64,000 bases of DNA from an uncultured Solirubrobacteraceae bacterium (GCA_902806205.1 CADCVR010000001.1:1-64000); one strand, 5' to 3'; shown: positions 24,329-32,760, counted from the first letter of the stretch. Translations and numbers: made by a program. The notes: generated from the sequence alone by a model not told the origin.

Positions 24329-26662
24329 TCAGCCCGCGGGCAGGCGCTGCACGGTGGAGAGGAGCGGGGCGAACAGGTCGCCCTGCCCGGCCACCCGGCG
24401 GAGCACCTCGTCGGAGGTGAAGGCCAGCTGCTCGGGGTCGCCGCCGGCCTCGCACGCGCGCACCTCGTCCCACGTCACGGGCGTGGAGACCGTCGGCCGC
24501 TCGCGGGCGCGCAGCGAGTAGACGTTCACCGTCGTCTTGTGCTCGTCGTTCTGGCTCCAGTCGACGAGCACCTTGCCCTTGCGCAGCACCTTGGTCTGCT
24601 TGGAGACCACCAGGCCGGGCTCCTCCGCCTCCAGAAGCTCGGCGACGGCCTTGGCGAAGCCCTTGGCGTGCGGCTCGGTGGCGTCGGGGTCGTTGAGCGG
24701 CACGTAGAGCTGCAAGCCCTTGGAGCCGCTCGTCTTGGCCCAGGTCTCCAGGTTGAGGCCCCGGAGCATCCCCTCGAGCCACAGGCCGACGGTGCAGCAC
24801 TCGACGATCGTGGCGGGCGGGCCGGGGTCGAGATCGAAGACGATCATCGTCGGTGTGTTCGGTGCCGCGGCGCGCGCCATCGGCGTGTGGAGCTCGAGGT
24901 CGGCGAGGTTCGAGAGCCAGGCCAGGGTCGGACGGTCGTCGCAGAGCACGTAGTCGATGTCGCCGACGCGCGCGGTCCGCACCCAGTCGGGCCGGTGCGA
25001 CGGCGCGTTCTTCTCATAGAAGAACTTCCCGTCGACCCCGTTGGGGTAGCGCTTGAGGGTCAGGGGCCGGCCGGCGAGGTGGGGCAGGAGCACGTCGGCG
25101 ATGCGCAGGTGGTAGTCCAGGACGTCGGTCTTCGTGAAGCCGACGGCGGGATACAGCACCTTGCGCGGATTGCTCAGACGCACCGGGACGTCGTCGACGA
25201 CGAGCTCAGCGGCCTTGGCGTCCTCCCGGACGACCTCCCAGGCCGGCTTGTCGTCGCGCAGGCCCTTGTAGGACGGATGGCGCAGCTGCCCGTCCGGGGT
25301 CCATTCGGTGAACTCCACCTCGGCGAGGTAGCGCGGCTTCACCCAGATCGCCTCGCGGGGAGGCTTCGGACCCGGCGCGGTGAACGGCGTCGTCGCCTGC
25401 TCGAGCGGCCCGAGCAGCCCGGCCAGGCGATCCAGCTCGGCCTGGGTGAAGCCCGTGCCGACGCGCCCGGCGTAGCGCAGCCCGCCCTCCTCGTGGGCGC
25501 CGACCAGCAGGGCGCCGATGCGGTCGCGGCGGCGGCCGGTCCCCGGGATCCACCCGCAGACGACGAGCTCCTGGCGCTGCACGAGCTTGACCTTCAGCCA
25601 CCCGTTCGCCCGGCGGCCGGGGTCGTAGGGGCAGTCCAGGCGCTTGGCCATGACGCCCTCGAGACCCTGCGTCTTCGCGGCCGCGAGCACCTGGGAGCCG
25701 TGCCCGACGACGTGGTCGGGCACCGTCCAGCGCGGCGCGTCGGCGATGAGCTCGCGAAGCCGCGCGCGGCGCTCGGTGTAGGCAAGCCGGGTGAGGTCGT
25801 GCCCGTCGAGCCAGAGCAGGTCGAAGACGACGTAGGAGACGGGCGCCGTCTTGGCCAGCCGCCGCGCGGCGCTCTCCGAGCTCAGGTGCATGCGTCCCTG
25901 CAGTGCGGAGAAGCTCGGGGTCCCGTCCGGGCCGAACGCGACGACCTCCCCGTCGAGGATCGCCCGGTGGTGGCTCAGCGCGCGGTTGAGGGCCTTGAGC
26001 TCGGGATAGCGGCCGGAGACCTCGTTCTGGTTGCGGGTGAAGAGCTTCAGCGTCCCGGGCTCGGAGACCGCGATCGCGCGGATGCCGTCCCACTTGATCT
26101 CGTACGCCCAGCGCAGGTCGTCGTCCGGCGGCAGCTCCCCGCTTCGGGCGAGCATGGGCGCGACCCACTCCGGCATGGGCTCTGCGTCGGGATCGGCCGG
26201 CCCGCCCATGAGGTGGATCATCCAGTCCTTGGGGTCATCCTCCTTGTCGAGCGGGAACAGCGCGTAGCGCGCGTCGACCCGGTCGCCGTGGAGGTGCACC
26301 TCGATCTTGCGCGGCTCCCACTTGAGCACGTCGTAGGTGCCGTGATCCCAGATCGTCATCGAGCCCGCGCCGTAGTTGCCCTCCGGGATCTCCCCGTGGA
26401 AGTCGAGGTACTCCAACGGGTGGTCCTCGGTGTGGACCGCGAGATGGTTGCGCCCCGGCTCGACGGGCAGCGCGTTGGGCACGGCGAAGGAGACCAGTAC
26501 CCCGTCGCGCTCCAGGCGCAGATCCCAGTGCAACCGCGTGGCGTGGTGCTCCTGGACGACGAAGCGCGGCGCGGCGGCCTTCGCGCGGCGCTTCGGCTTG
26601 GCCTTCGGCTCGGGCGTCGCGCCGAAGTCCCGCTTGGCGTCGTACTCAGCGAGCGGCTTCAT
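24329..26662 (-). CDS. ligD: ATP-dependent DNA ligase LigD (PE-ligase-polymerase)
   Basis: 777 aa with three domains. A 3'-phosphoesterase at about 1-165 (FVVQEHHATRLHWDLRLERD, HTEDHPLEYLDFHGEIPEGN). The ligase at about 170-475, with the adenylation lysine in EIKWDGIRAIA and ILDGEVVAFG. The primase-polymerase at about 490-777 (LSNPRKVLYPAVGFTKTDVL, IVFDLDPGPPA, KTSGSKGLQLYVPL). It repairs double-strand breaks by non-homologous end joining with Ku. No ku gene is in this window. The order PE-LIG-POL is that of Pseudomonas LigD rather than the POL-PE-LIG of mycobacteria. The start overlaps the upstream gene by 17 nt. Confidence 0.95.
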   Translation of the reverse strand: MKPLAEYDAKRDFGATPEPKAKPKRRAKAAAPRFVVQEHHATRLHWDLRLERDGVLVSFAVPNALPVEPGRNHLAVHTEDHPLEYLDFHGEIPEGNYGAGSMTIWDHGTYDVLKWEPRKIEVHLHGDRVDARYALFPLDKEDDPKDWMIHLMGGPADPDAEPMPEWVAPMLARSGELPPDDDLRWAYEIKWDGIRAIAVSEPGTLKLFTRNQNEVSGRYPELKALNRALSHHRAILDGEVVAFGPDGTPSFSALQGRMHLSSESAARRLAKTAPVSYVVFDLLWLDGHDLTRLAYTERRARLRELIADAPRWTVPDHVVGHGSQVLAAAKTQGLEGVMAKRLDCPYDPGRRANGWLKVKLVQRQELVVCGWIPGTGRRRDRIGALLVGAHEEGGLRYAGRVGTGFTQAELDRLAGLLGPLEQATTPFTAPGPKPPREAIWVKPRYLAEVEFTEWTPDGQLRHPSYKGLRDDKPAWEVVREDAKAAELVVDDVPVRLSNPRKVLYPAVGFTKTDVLDYHLRIADVLLPHLAGRPLTLKRYPNGVDGKFFYEKNAPSHRPDWVRTARVGDIDYVLCDDRPTLAWLSNLADLELHTPMARAAAPNTPTMIVFDLDPGPPATIVECCTVGLWLEGMLRGLNLETWAKTSGSKGLQLYVPLNDPDATEPHAKGFAKAVAELLEAEEPGLVVSKQTKVLRKGKVLVDWSQNDEHKTTVNVYSLRARERPTVSTPVTWDEVRACEAGGDPEQLAFTSDEVLRRVAGQGDLFAPLLSTVQRLPAG

Positions 26663-27389
26663 CAGCCCCTTCGAGTGCCCGCAGCGCCCGGGCCGGCAAC
26701 CCGCCGATCAGCCAGCCACCCGGAAACTCCCCGCCGTTGACGACCGCACCCGCGGCCACCACGGCGTTCTCCCCGATGCGGGTGCCGCGCAGCAGCACGC
26801 AGTTGGCCGAGACCGCCACGTTGCGCGCGAGCACGATCGGATCGGCCTTGATCGGCCGCCGCAGCACGGGCTCGGGGTCATCGCCGACCGTGTGGTCGGA
26901 GTCGATGAACGACGCCCGCTCGCCGATCGCACCGTGCGCGCCGATCGTCACGCCGGCCGTGGCGTGGACGTGGACGCCGCGGCTGAGCACCGTCCCCTCC
27001 CCCACGTCGAGCACCGACTTGGACTTCAGGAGCACGAGGTCGCGCACGTGCACGTCGCCCGCCAGGCGGATCGTGCCGCCCTGCAGCTGCACGCGGCAGA
27101 ACGCCTCGAACGTCGTGCGGTCCCCGACCTCCAGGACGTTGGGCGTCCCCGTCCAGACCTCGAGCACGAGCTGGCGCCCGAGCTTCACCCCGCGCCCGAG
27201 CCGGATCGTCAAGGATCCCGGTCCGTTCGCCCCGATGACCGGCTCGAGCCGCGGGAGCGTCCAGAAGCGCGGCGCGCCGGCGATCTCCCAGCGCACGGCG
27301 ACCCCGAGCCGCCCGAGCCGCGCCGACACCACGCGCCGCCAGAGGGCGAAGCGCGCCGCCGCGAGCGTGTGGGCGAGGCGCGTCAGCAC
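26646..27389 (-). CDS. Left-handed beta-helix acyltransferase-like protein
   Basis: 247 aa, GTG start at 27389. The C-terminal two thirds show hexapeptide-repeat spacing (VLDVGEGTVLSRGVHVHATA, GVTIGAHGAIGERASFID, NVAVSANCVLLRGTRIGENA, VVAAGAVVNGG) and end with GGWLIGGLPARAL, as in maltose/galactoside O-acetyltransferases. The acceptor is unknown; sugar O-acetylation of surface glycans is likely. A helical N-terminal segment of about 40 residues precedes the helix. It overlaps ligD by 17 nt, though no functional link is apparent. Confidence 0.82.
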   Translation of the reverse strand: MLTRLAHTLAAARFALWRRVVSARLGRLGVAVRWEIAGAPRFWTLPRLEPVIGANGPGSLTIRLGRGVKLGRQLVLEVWTGTPNVLEVGDRTTFEAFCRVQLQGGTIRLAGDVHVRDLVLLKSKSVLDVGEGTVLSRGVHVHATAGVTIGAHGAIGERASFIDSDHTVGDDPEPVLRRPIKADPIVLARNVAVSANCVLLRGTRIGENAVVAAGAVVNGGEFPGGWLIGGLPARALRALEGADEAAR

Positions 27390-27554
27390 CCACCGGAGGC
27401 TATCCGGAGGGGCCGGGGTCGGCGGACGAGCAGCTCCCGTCGCGACCACCTCGAGGAAGTGACCAGCACATGGAAATTCTTCGCCGTATAGACGCACGGG
27501 GGGTAATATTGCGCCCGCCGCTGGGGCGAGGGCCGAACCATTCCGGGAGGGGCC
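27390..27554 (+). promoter_or_regulatory. Promoter and leader region of the secreted metzincin-like gene
   Basis: This divergent region holds two AT-rich hexamers on the plus strand that could be -10 elements: TATAGA at 27487-27492 and TAATAT at 27504-27509. No convincing -35 is seen for either. GGGAGGGG just before the ATG at 27555 is a strong ribosome binding site. The AT-rich patch is conspicuous against the GC-rich surroundings. Confidence 0.35.
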
Positions 27555-28346
27555 ATGAAGAGACTGCTGAGAACTCTGGCTGCCGGGGCGGCGCTGTCGG
27601 CCGTCGCCGCGGCGCCGGCCGCCGCGAGCCACTCGTGGAACAACTACCACTGGGCACGCACGGCCAACCCGTTCACCCTCCAGGTGGGCGACAACGTCCT
27701 CGGTGACTGGGACACGCACCTCAGGACGGCCAACGGGGACTGGTCGGCGTCGGCGGTCATGGACACCCCGACCGTGCCCGGCACCTCCAACCGGCGCTGC
27801 TCGATGACCGCCGGCACCGCCCAGGTCTGCAACGCCAAGTACGGCAACAACGGCTGGCTGGGCCTCGCGAGCATCAACCTCAGCGGCTCCCACATCATGC
27901 AGGCCTCCGCGAAGATGAACGACACGTACTTCGCCGGCGCGACCTACAACAACCCCAACGAGAAGCTGCACGTGATGTGCCAGGAGATCGGCCACACCTT
28001 CGGCTTGGGCCACACCAGCGAGGACGGCTCCTCGCAGAACACGTGCATGGACTACTTCTCCAACACCGGCACCGCCGCGACGAGCACCACCAGCACCCAT
28101 CCCAACCAGCACGACTACGACCAGCTGGCGGCCATCTACAGCCACACCGACAGCATGAGCACGCTGGCCTCGTCCCCCGCGACGTCAGCCGGGATGGCCG
28201 GCCGCTCCGACGCACGCGCCTACCGCACCCAGCGCACCGACCGCGGTAACCACAGCGAGATCATGGAGCACTTCTCCGACGGGACCACGCGGATCACCGA
28301 CGTGCTCTGGGCCGACGGCCCCCGGCCGACCGTCGACCGGGGCTGA
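27555..28346 (+). CDS. Secreted metzincin-like protein with QExxH in place of HExxH
   Basis: 263 aa with a signal peptide (MKRLLRTLAAGAALSAVAAA, cleavage near residue 25). The motif MCQEIGHTFGLGH aligns with the metzincin HExxHxxGxxH except that the first zinc-ligand His is Gln143; E144, H147 and H153 are kept. A Met-turn-like CMDY follows at 164-167. Cys142 and Cys164 may form a disulfide, as may Cys82/Cys92. About 90 hydrophilic residues follow (STTSTHPNQHDYDQLAAIYS, then a charged tail). Metzincins such as matrixins are zinc endopeptidases. With a changed ligand it could be an active variant family, a binding protein, or inactive. Confidence 0.78.
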   Translation: MKRLLRTLAAGAALSAVAAAPAAASHSWNNYHWARTANPFTLQVGDNVLGDWDTHLRTANGDWSASAVMDTPTVPGTSNRRCSMTAGTAQVCNAKYGNNGWLGLASINLSGSHIMQASAKMNDTYFAGATYNNPNEKLHVMCQEIGHTFGLGHTSEDGSSQNTCMDYFSNTGTAATSTTSTHPNQHDYDQLAAIYSHTDSMSTLASSPATSAGMAGRSDARAYRTQRTDRGNHSEIMEHFSDGTTRITDVLWADGPRPTVDRG

Positions 28347-28390
28347 GCCTCCCCCGCGGGCGCCGGGACGCCCGCCGGCTGCATCGGGTG

Positions 28391-28663
28391 CTAGCCCCCG
28401 GCGACCGCCGGGAGGATCTGCACTTCCGCGCCGGCCGGGACCGGGGTCTTCAGGCCGTCGCCGAAGCGGATGTCGTCCCCGTTGACGTAGACGTTGACGA
28501 AGCGCCGCAGCGTCCCGTCGGCGTCGGCGATGCGGTCGCGCAGCTCCGCGTGCAGCGCGTAGAGCGCGTCAAGTACCGCGCCGACCGTCTCACCCTCGAC
28601 GCGGACCTCGCCGTCGCCGCCGGCGGCCGCGCGCAACTGCGTGGGCAGCTTGACGACGGCCAT
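28391..28663 (-). CDS. MoaD/ThiS-family sulfur carrier protein
   Basis: 90 aa, ATG at 28663 overlapping the stop of the upstream PLP enzyme (TGATG). The ubiquitin-like fold is indicated by VKLPTQLRAAAGGDGEVRVE, LRDRIADADGTLRRFVNVYV and NGDDIRFGDGLKTPV. It ends in AVAGG, the free C-terminal Gly-Gly that is adenylated and thiocarboxylated in this family. No molybdopterin or thiamine gene is nearby. Being cotranscribed with a threonine-synthase-like gene under a SAM riboswitch suggests it donates sulfur in a methionine-related pathway. Confidence 0.88.
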   Translation of the reverse strand: MAVVKLPTQLRAAAGGDGEVRVEGETVGAVLDALYALHAELRDRIADADGTLRRFVNVYVNGDDIRFGDGLKTPVPAGAEVQILPAVAGG

Positions 28664-29922
28664 CAGACCGCCGCGCCGGCGAACTCGGCCTCGAAGGCCT
28701 CGTAGGTCGGCTCGATCGTGTGAACCGCGAACGAGTCGCGGACCGCGTCGAGGGTCTTGAGCCCGTCGCCGGTGATCACGAGCACCACCCGCTCGCCGGG
28801 GTCGATCGCGCCCTGCTCGGCGAGCTTGGCCAGCGTGGCCGCGGTGGTTCCGCCGGCGGTCTCGGTGAACACCCCGGTGGTCTCCGCGAGCAGCCGGATC
28901 CCGCGGCGGATCTCGTCGTCGGTGACCTGCTCGATCGAGCCGTTCGTCGCACGGGCGACTTCGAGGGCGTACGGCCCGTCGGCGGGGTTGCCGATCGCCA
29001 GCGACTTGGCGATCGTGTCGGGCTTGACGGGCTGGCAGAAGTCGCGGCCGAGCTCGAAGGCGTGGGCGACGGGGTTGCAGCCCACGGCCTGCGCACCGTT
29101 GAACGTGGGGCGCGACCCGCTGATCAAGTTGATCTCGCGCCACTCCTCGAAGCCCTTGTCGAGCTTCGTGAACAGCGAGCCCGAGGCGATCGGCGCGACG
29201 ATCCGGTCCGGCGTGCTCCAGCCGAGCTGCTCGGCGATCTCGTAGGCCAGCGTCTTGGAGCCCTCGGCGTAGTAGGGGCGCATGTTGACGTTGACGAAGG
29301 CCCACCCCTCGCGCTCGCCCGAGAGCTCGACGCAGAGGCGGTTGACGTCGTCGTAGTTGCCCTTGACCGCCACGACGTTCGTGCCGTAGACGCCCGTGGC
29401 GAGGATCTTCTGCTCCTCCAGGTTCGACGGGATGAACACGTAGCTCGGCAGGCCGAGCGCGGCGGCCTGGGCGGCCACGGCGTTGGCGAGGTTGCCGGTG
29501 GAGGCGCAGGCCAGCGTCGTGAAGCCGAGCTCCTTCGCGCGCGCCGAGGCGACGCTGACGACACGGTCCTTGAAGGAGTGCGTGGGGTTCGCGGCGTCGT
29601 TCTTGACCCAGACCTCGCGCAGCCCGAGGCGCTCGGCCAGCCGGTCGGCGCGGATCAGGGGCGTGCACCCCGCGGGAAGCCCGCCGGCGGTCGAGTTGCG
29701 GCTCGCGGAACCGGGCTGGCCGCTTTCGAGCGGCAGGAAGTCGGCGTAGCGCCAGATGTTCTGTGGGCCGCCCTGGATCTTGCGGCGCAGCTCGCCGACG
29801 TCGTGGACGTCAGGAGCCGAGTAGGCGACCTCGAGCGGGCCGAAGCACCGCTCGCAGACGTAGCGTGCTTCCAGGGCGTACTCCGTCTTGCACTCCCGGC
29901 ACTTCAACGCGGTTGCGGCCAT
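28663..29922 (-). CDS. thrC: Threonine synthase-like PLP enzyme under SAM riboswitch control
   Basis: 419 aa. An N-terminal zinc ribbon (C8, C11, C23, C26) precedes a fold-type II PLP enzyme. The PLP lysine is K118 in NPTHSFKDR. CASTGNLANAVAAQAAALGL and the Gly-rich cofactor loop IASGSLFTK follow. Sequence motifs match threonine synthase, which converts O-phosphohomoserine to threonine. The start ATG at 29922 lies directly after a terminator-like hairpin and a SAM-I riboswitch, and the stop overlaps a MoaD/ThiS gene. That context fits methionine or homocysteine synthesis better than threonine synthesis, so an O-phosphohomoserine-dependent sulfhydrylase activity is a possible alternative. Confidence 0.85.
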   Translation of the reverse strand: MAATALKCRECKTEYALEARYVCERCFGPLEVAYSAPDVHDVGELRRKIQGGPQNIWRYADFLPLESGQPGSASRNSTAGGLPAGCTPLIRADRLAERLGLREVWVKNDAANPTHSFKDRVVSVASARAKELGFTTLACASTGNLANAVAAQAAALGLPSYVFIPSNLEEQKILATGVYGTNVVAVKGNYDDVNRLCVELSGEREGWAFVNVNMRPYYAEGSKTLAYEIAEQLGWSTPDRIVAPIASGSLFTKLDKGFEEWREINLISGSRPTFNGAQAVGCNPVAHAFELGRDFCQPVKPDTIAKSLAIGNPADGPYALEVARATNGSIEQVTDDEIRRGIRLLAETTGVFTETAGGTTAATLAKLAEQGAIDPGERVVLVITGDGLKTLDAVRDSFAVHTIEPTYEAFEAEFAGAAV

Positions 29923-29923
29923 G

Positions 29924-29957
29924 AAAAACGAAAACCTCCGGTCGGGTGGCGGAGGTT
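29924..29957 (-). terminator. Intrinsic terminator of the SAM riboswitch expression platform
   Basis: An 8-bp stem (AACCTCCG / CGGAGGTT) with a 9-nt loop is followed on the minus strand by TTTTCGTTTTT, running to 2 nt before the thrC ATG. Position and U-tract are those of a riboswitch-controlled terminator. It would form when SAM is bound and stop transcription into thrC-moaD. Confidence 0.8.
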
Positions 29958-29984
29958 CGCTTTGAGTCGAGGCGCGGAGCTCCG

Positions 29985-30092
29985 GCCACATCTGTCAGGA
30001 ATTGGCACCTTTCTCGCTGCTCGCGCTGACGCTTGCAAGTGGTTGCCGGGGTTTCGTCGGGCCAGTCCCTCCACCCCTCTGGATGTGTCCAG
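29985..30092 (-). ncRNA. SAM-I (S-box) riboswitch
   Basis: The minus-strand sequence contains the full S-box core: CCAGAGGGGTGG, AGGGACTGGCCCGACGAAAC, CCCGGCAACC, a variable P3/P4 arm, then AAAGGTGCCAATTCCTGACA. The closing helix P1 pairs ACACATC (around 30082-30088) with GATGTGG (around 29986-29992). These are the conserved K-turn, pseudoknot and ligand-binding elements of the class. It lies about 65 nt upstream of the thrC start and normally turns genes off when S-adenosylmethionine is plentiful. Confidence 0.96.
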
Positions 30093-30200
30093 CTATGTGA
30101 CCCGGCAGTGTAGCGGGTCGCCGTGACGCCGCAACCGCCGGTACACTGCTCACCCGAGAGCGCACCATGCCAGAGATCGCCGACGAGCCCCGAAGTTCCC

Positions 30201-31199
30201 GTGCCGAACCTTCCCAAGCCACCCCGCTTGCGGCGGCCGGACCGTGCGCGCTCCGGCGGCACCGCGCACGACTCAGAGCCTGAGCCGCGCGCCTACGAGG
30301 CCGTCGAGTTCGACGGCCTGCGGTGGATCAACATCGAGCGTCCCCGCCCGGCCGACCGTGCCTGGCTCGAGGAGCACTTCGACTTCCACCCGCTCGACTA
30401 CGAGGACGTCTTCTCGCGCAACCAGCGCCCGAAGGTCGACGAATACCCCGGGTACCTCTTCGTGGTCCTGCACTTCCCGGCCTACGACAAGAAGATCGGG
30501 CGCCTCAACCAGGCCGAAGTCGACATCTTCATCGGGCCGGACTACGTCATCACGCTCCCGAACGAGCCGATCCAACCGCTCGAATATCTCTACGAGCGCT
30601 GCCGCACGCGGGAGGAGGACCGCGAGCAGCTGTTCGCCAAGGGACCCGGCTACCTGCTCTACAAGATCGTCGACGGCTGCGTCGACGCAGCGTTCCCGAT
30701 GCTCGCCAAGATCGGCAACAAGCTCGAGAACCTCGAGGAGGACATCTTCGAGGGCCGTTCGAAGGCGATCGTCCGCGACCTCTCCAACGCCAAGCAGGAG
30801 ATCATCAACTTCCGCAAGATCACGCGCCCGCAGCGCGCCGCGCTGCGTGATCTCGAGCGCACCAAGCGCTACATCCCGGAGAACCTCGACATCTACTTCG
30901 ACGACATCAACGACGCGTCGGAGCGCATCTGGGACATGCTGGAGAACTACAAGGAGGTCGTCGAGGGGCTGGAGAGCACGAACGAGTCCGTGCTCACCCA
31001 CGAGGCCAACGACGTCCTGCGCCTGCTGACCGCGCTCAGCGCGGTGATCCTGCCGCTGACGCTGATCACCGGCGTCTTCGGGATGAACGTCAAGGTCCCC
31101 GGTGAGGCCGAGTTCTCCGGCTTCGTCGTCGTCATCGCCGTGATGCTCGCGCTCACCGGCGGCCTGATCTACGTCTTTCGCAAGCGCGGGATCTTCTAG
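30201..31199 (+). CDS. corA: CorA-family divalent metal ion transporter
   Basis: About 332 aa from GTG at 30201. The frame stays open to another GTG at 30123, inside the riboswitch promoter region, so the start is uncertain and no clear ribosome binding site is seen for either. A large cytoplasmic funnel domain (VEFDGLRWINIERP through the long helix with EGRSKAIVRDLSNAKQEIIN) leads to two C-terminal membrane helices. The first ends in the selectivity motif GMN (TLITGVFGMNVKVPG), and the protein closes with the basic YVFRKRGIF. CorA proteins import Mg2+ (sometimes Co2+ or Ni2+) as pentamers. Confidence 0.92.
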   Translation: MPNLPKPPRLRRPDRARSGGTAHDSEPEPRAYEAVEFDGLRWINIERPRPADRAWLEEHFDFHPLDYEDVFSRNQRPKVDEYPGYLFVVLHFPAYDKKIGRLNQAEVDIFIGPDYVITLPNEPIQPLEYLYERCRTREEDREQLFAKGPGYLLYKIVDGCVDAAFPMLAKIGNKLENLEEDIFEGRSKAIVRDLSNAKQEIINFRKITRPQRAALRDLERTKRYIPENLDIYFDDINDASERIWDMLENYKEVVEGLESTNESVLTHEANDVLRLLTALSAVILPLTLITGVFGMNVKVPGEAEFSGFVVVIAVMLALTGGLIYVFRKRGIF

Positions 31200-31212
31200 G
31201 CGGCGGGAGACG

Positions 31213-32691
31213 TCAGCCGCGGTGGGGCGAAGGCGGCGGCGGTAGACCCGCCGCCTCGGACGCGCGCAGCATGGCGGGCAGCGGCGCCGTGCCGGTCTGG
31301 TCGCCAGGCGGTCCCCCGGCGGGCTGGCCGAGCAGCCGGCGGGTGAGGGCGGAGCGATCCTCGAGGAGATCGTCGAGCGCCTCGCCCGCGTCCGCGACGG
31401 TGGCCCGCCCACCGTGGCGCAGCGCGGCCCGTAGCGCGGCTTGACGCATGAGCTCCTTGACGAACGCACCGCTGACGCCGTCCGTGCGCTGCACCAGGTC
31501 CGCCTCGGCGTCCTCGTCCAGGACGATCTCGCGGGCGTACAGGCGCAACAGGCGCAGGCGGGCCGCCGCGCCGGGGAGGGGGAACTCGACGGCGAGGTCG
31601 ATGCGTCCGGGACGCGCGACGAGCGCGGGTTCGACGATGTCGGGGCGGTTGGTCGTCAGGAGGAACAGCAGATCGGCGTCCTCGTCGAGGCCTTCCATCT
31701 GGTTGAGCAGCTCGAAGAGGACACCCTGGTTGCCCCCCGGCATGGTGCGCTCTGCCGCCACCAGGTCGACGTCCTCCAGCACGACCGTGGCCGGCGCGAG
31801 CTCGCGCGCGAGGCTGAGGGCCTGTTCGATCAAGCCGAGTCCGCGGCCGGTGAGCAGGATGGTGCTGCGTCCGGGCATGACGCCGAGCAGGTAGCTCACC
31901 GTGAGCGTCTTGCCCGTGCCGGGTGGCCCGTGCAACAGGACACCGCGCTTGACGTGGTGGTGAACCTGGCGTAGCCGCTCGACCTGGGCGGCGATCCCCA
32001 CGGTGTGGCGCTCGATGCGCTCCAGGATGCCGTCCGGCAGGACGACCGCGTCCCGCTCGACGGCGCGAACAGCGTGGAACTGCACGCGCACGGTGTGGTC
32101 CTGGTGCTGGTGTAGCGAGATGACCCGGCCGCGGTACACGTTGTGCTCGCGCATGGCCACCCGGAGCTTGCCGAGCAACGCCGGGACCGCCTCGCGATCC
32201 GGGGAGACCCCCTCGACGCGCAGGCCGCTGCCGCCCATGGGCCGCGGAGCGGCGCGGGAGATCACCAGCGCGACCGGCGCGCCCTCATGGCCGGCGAGGT
32301 ACAGACCGGCGGAGACGCACTGCACGACCCGGCCGTCACCCACCTCCACGTTGGTGTACTGCACCGGACCCAGGCCGACGGGCCCGGTCACCGTCTGCCC
32401 GGCCAGCAGGTCCCGCAAGACCACGTCCACGAAGCTCGATTGGCGCACGGAATAGCCGATGACCTCGGCGTCGGCCACCACCGCGTCCAGGGCCAACTGG
32501 AGGTTCGGGTGATCCGTCGCCGCGAACTCCGCCAGGGTCGACGGCAGCTCGAGAGGGTCCGCTCCCAGGTGGGCGCGCAGCCGCGCCGCAAGGGGCGACT
32601 CGGGCCGCCGCGCCACCGCGGTCATCGCGGTCACGAACTCATGGAAGTCTGCGGCGAACTTCCCGACGTCCGGAATCCCGTGCTCGGTCAT
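31213..32691 (-). CDS. AAA+ ATPase, FtsH/26S-like, no protease domain
   Basis: 492 aa. Residues 1-240 are a domain I do not recognise, with patches of beta structure (GLGPVQYTNVEVGDGRVVQC, HTVRVQFHAVRAVE). The AAA module follows: Walker A GPPGTGKT at 255-262, Walker B TVVLEDVD with E306/D307, sensor 1 LLTTNRPDIVEPALVARPGR with its Arg fingers, and a lid to about residue 450. There is no HExxH protease motif. It probably remodels a protein substrate. It has no functional partners next to it: corA is convergent and the methyltransferase behind it is a separate unit. Confidence 0.86.
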   Translation of the reverse strand: MTEHGIPDVGKFAADFHEFVTAMTAVARRPESPLAARLRAHLGADPLELPSTLAEFAATDHPNLQLALDAVVADAEVIGYSVRQSSFVDVVLRDLLAGQTVTGPVGLGPVQYTNVEVGDGRVVQCVSAGLYLAGHEGAPVALVISRAAPRPMGGSGLRVEGVSPDREAVPALLGKLRVAMREHNVYRGRVISLHQHQDHTVRVQFHAVRAVERDAVVLPDGILERIERHTVGIAAQVERLRQVHHHVKRGVLLHGPPGTGKTLTVSYLLGVMPGRSTILLTGRGLGLIEQALSLARELAPATVVLEDVDLVAAERTMPGGNQGVLFELLNQMEGLDEDADLLFLLTTNRPDIVEPALVARPGRIDLAVEFPLPGAAARLRLLRLYAREIVLDEDAEADLVQRTDGVSGAFVKELMRQAALRAALRHGGRATVADAGEALDDLLEDRSALTRRLLGQPAGGPPGDQTGTAPLPAMLRASEAAGLPPPPSPHRG

Positions 32692-32760
32692 GGCTGCACG
32701 CTACGCCGCGCCGCAGCCCGGCGCAACGCCGCGCTTGACACTGTCCCAGGCGCGCCGAGC

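Noticed and set aside
30123-30200. A longer CorA starting at the GTG at 30123
   Set aside because: The extra 26 residues are Pro/Ser-rich and lie in the promoter region of the divergent riboswitch. The start at 30201 is preferred, though not proven.
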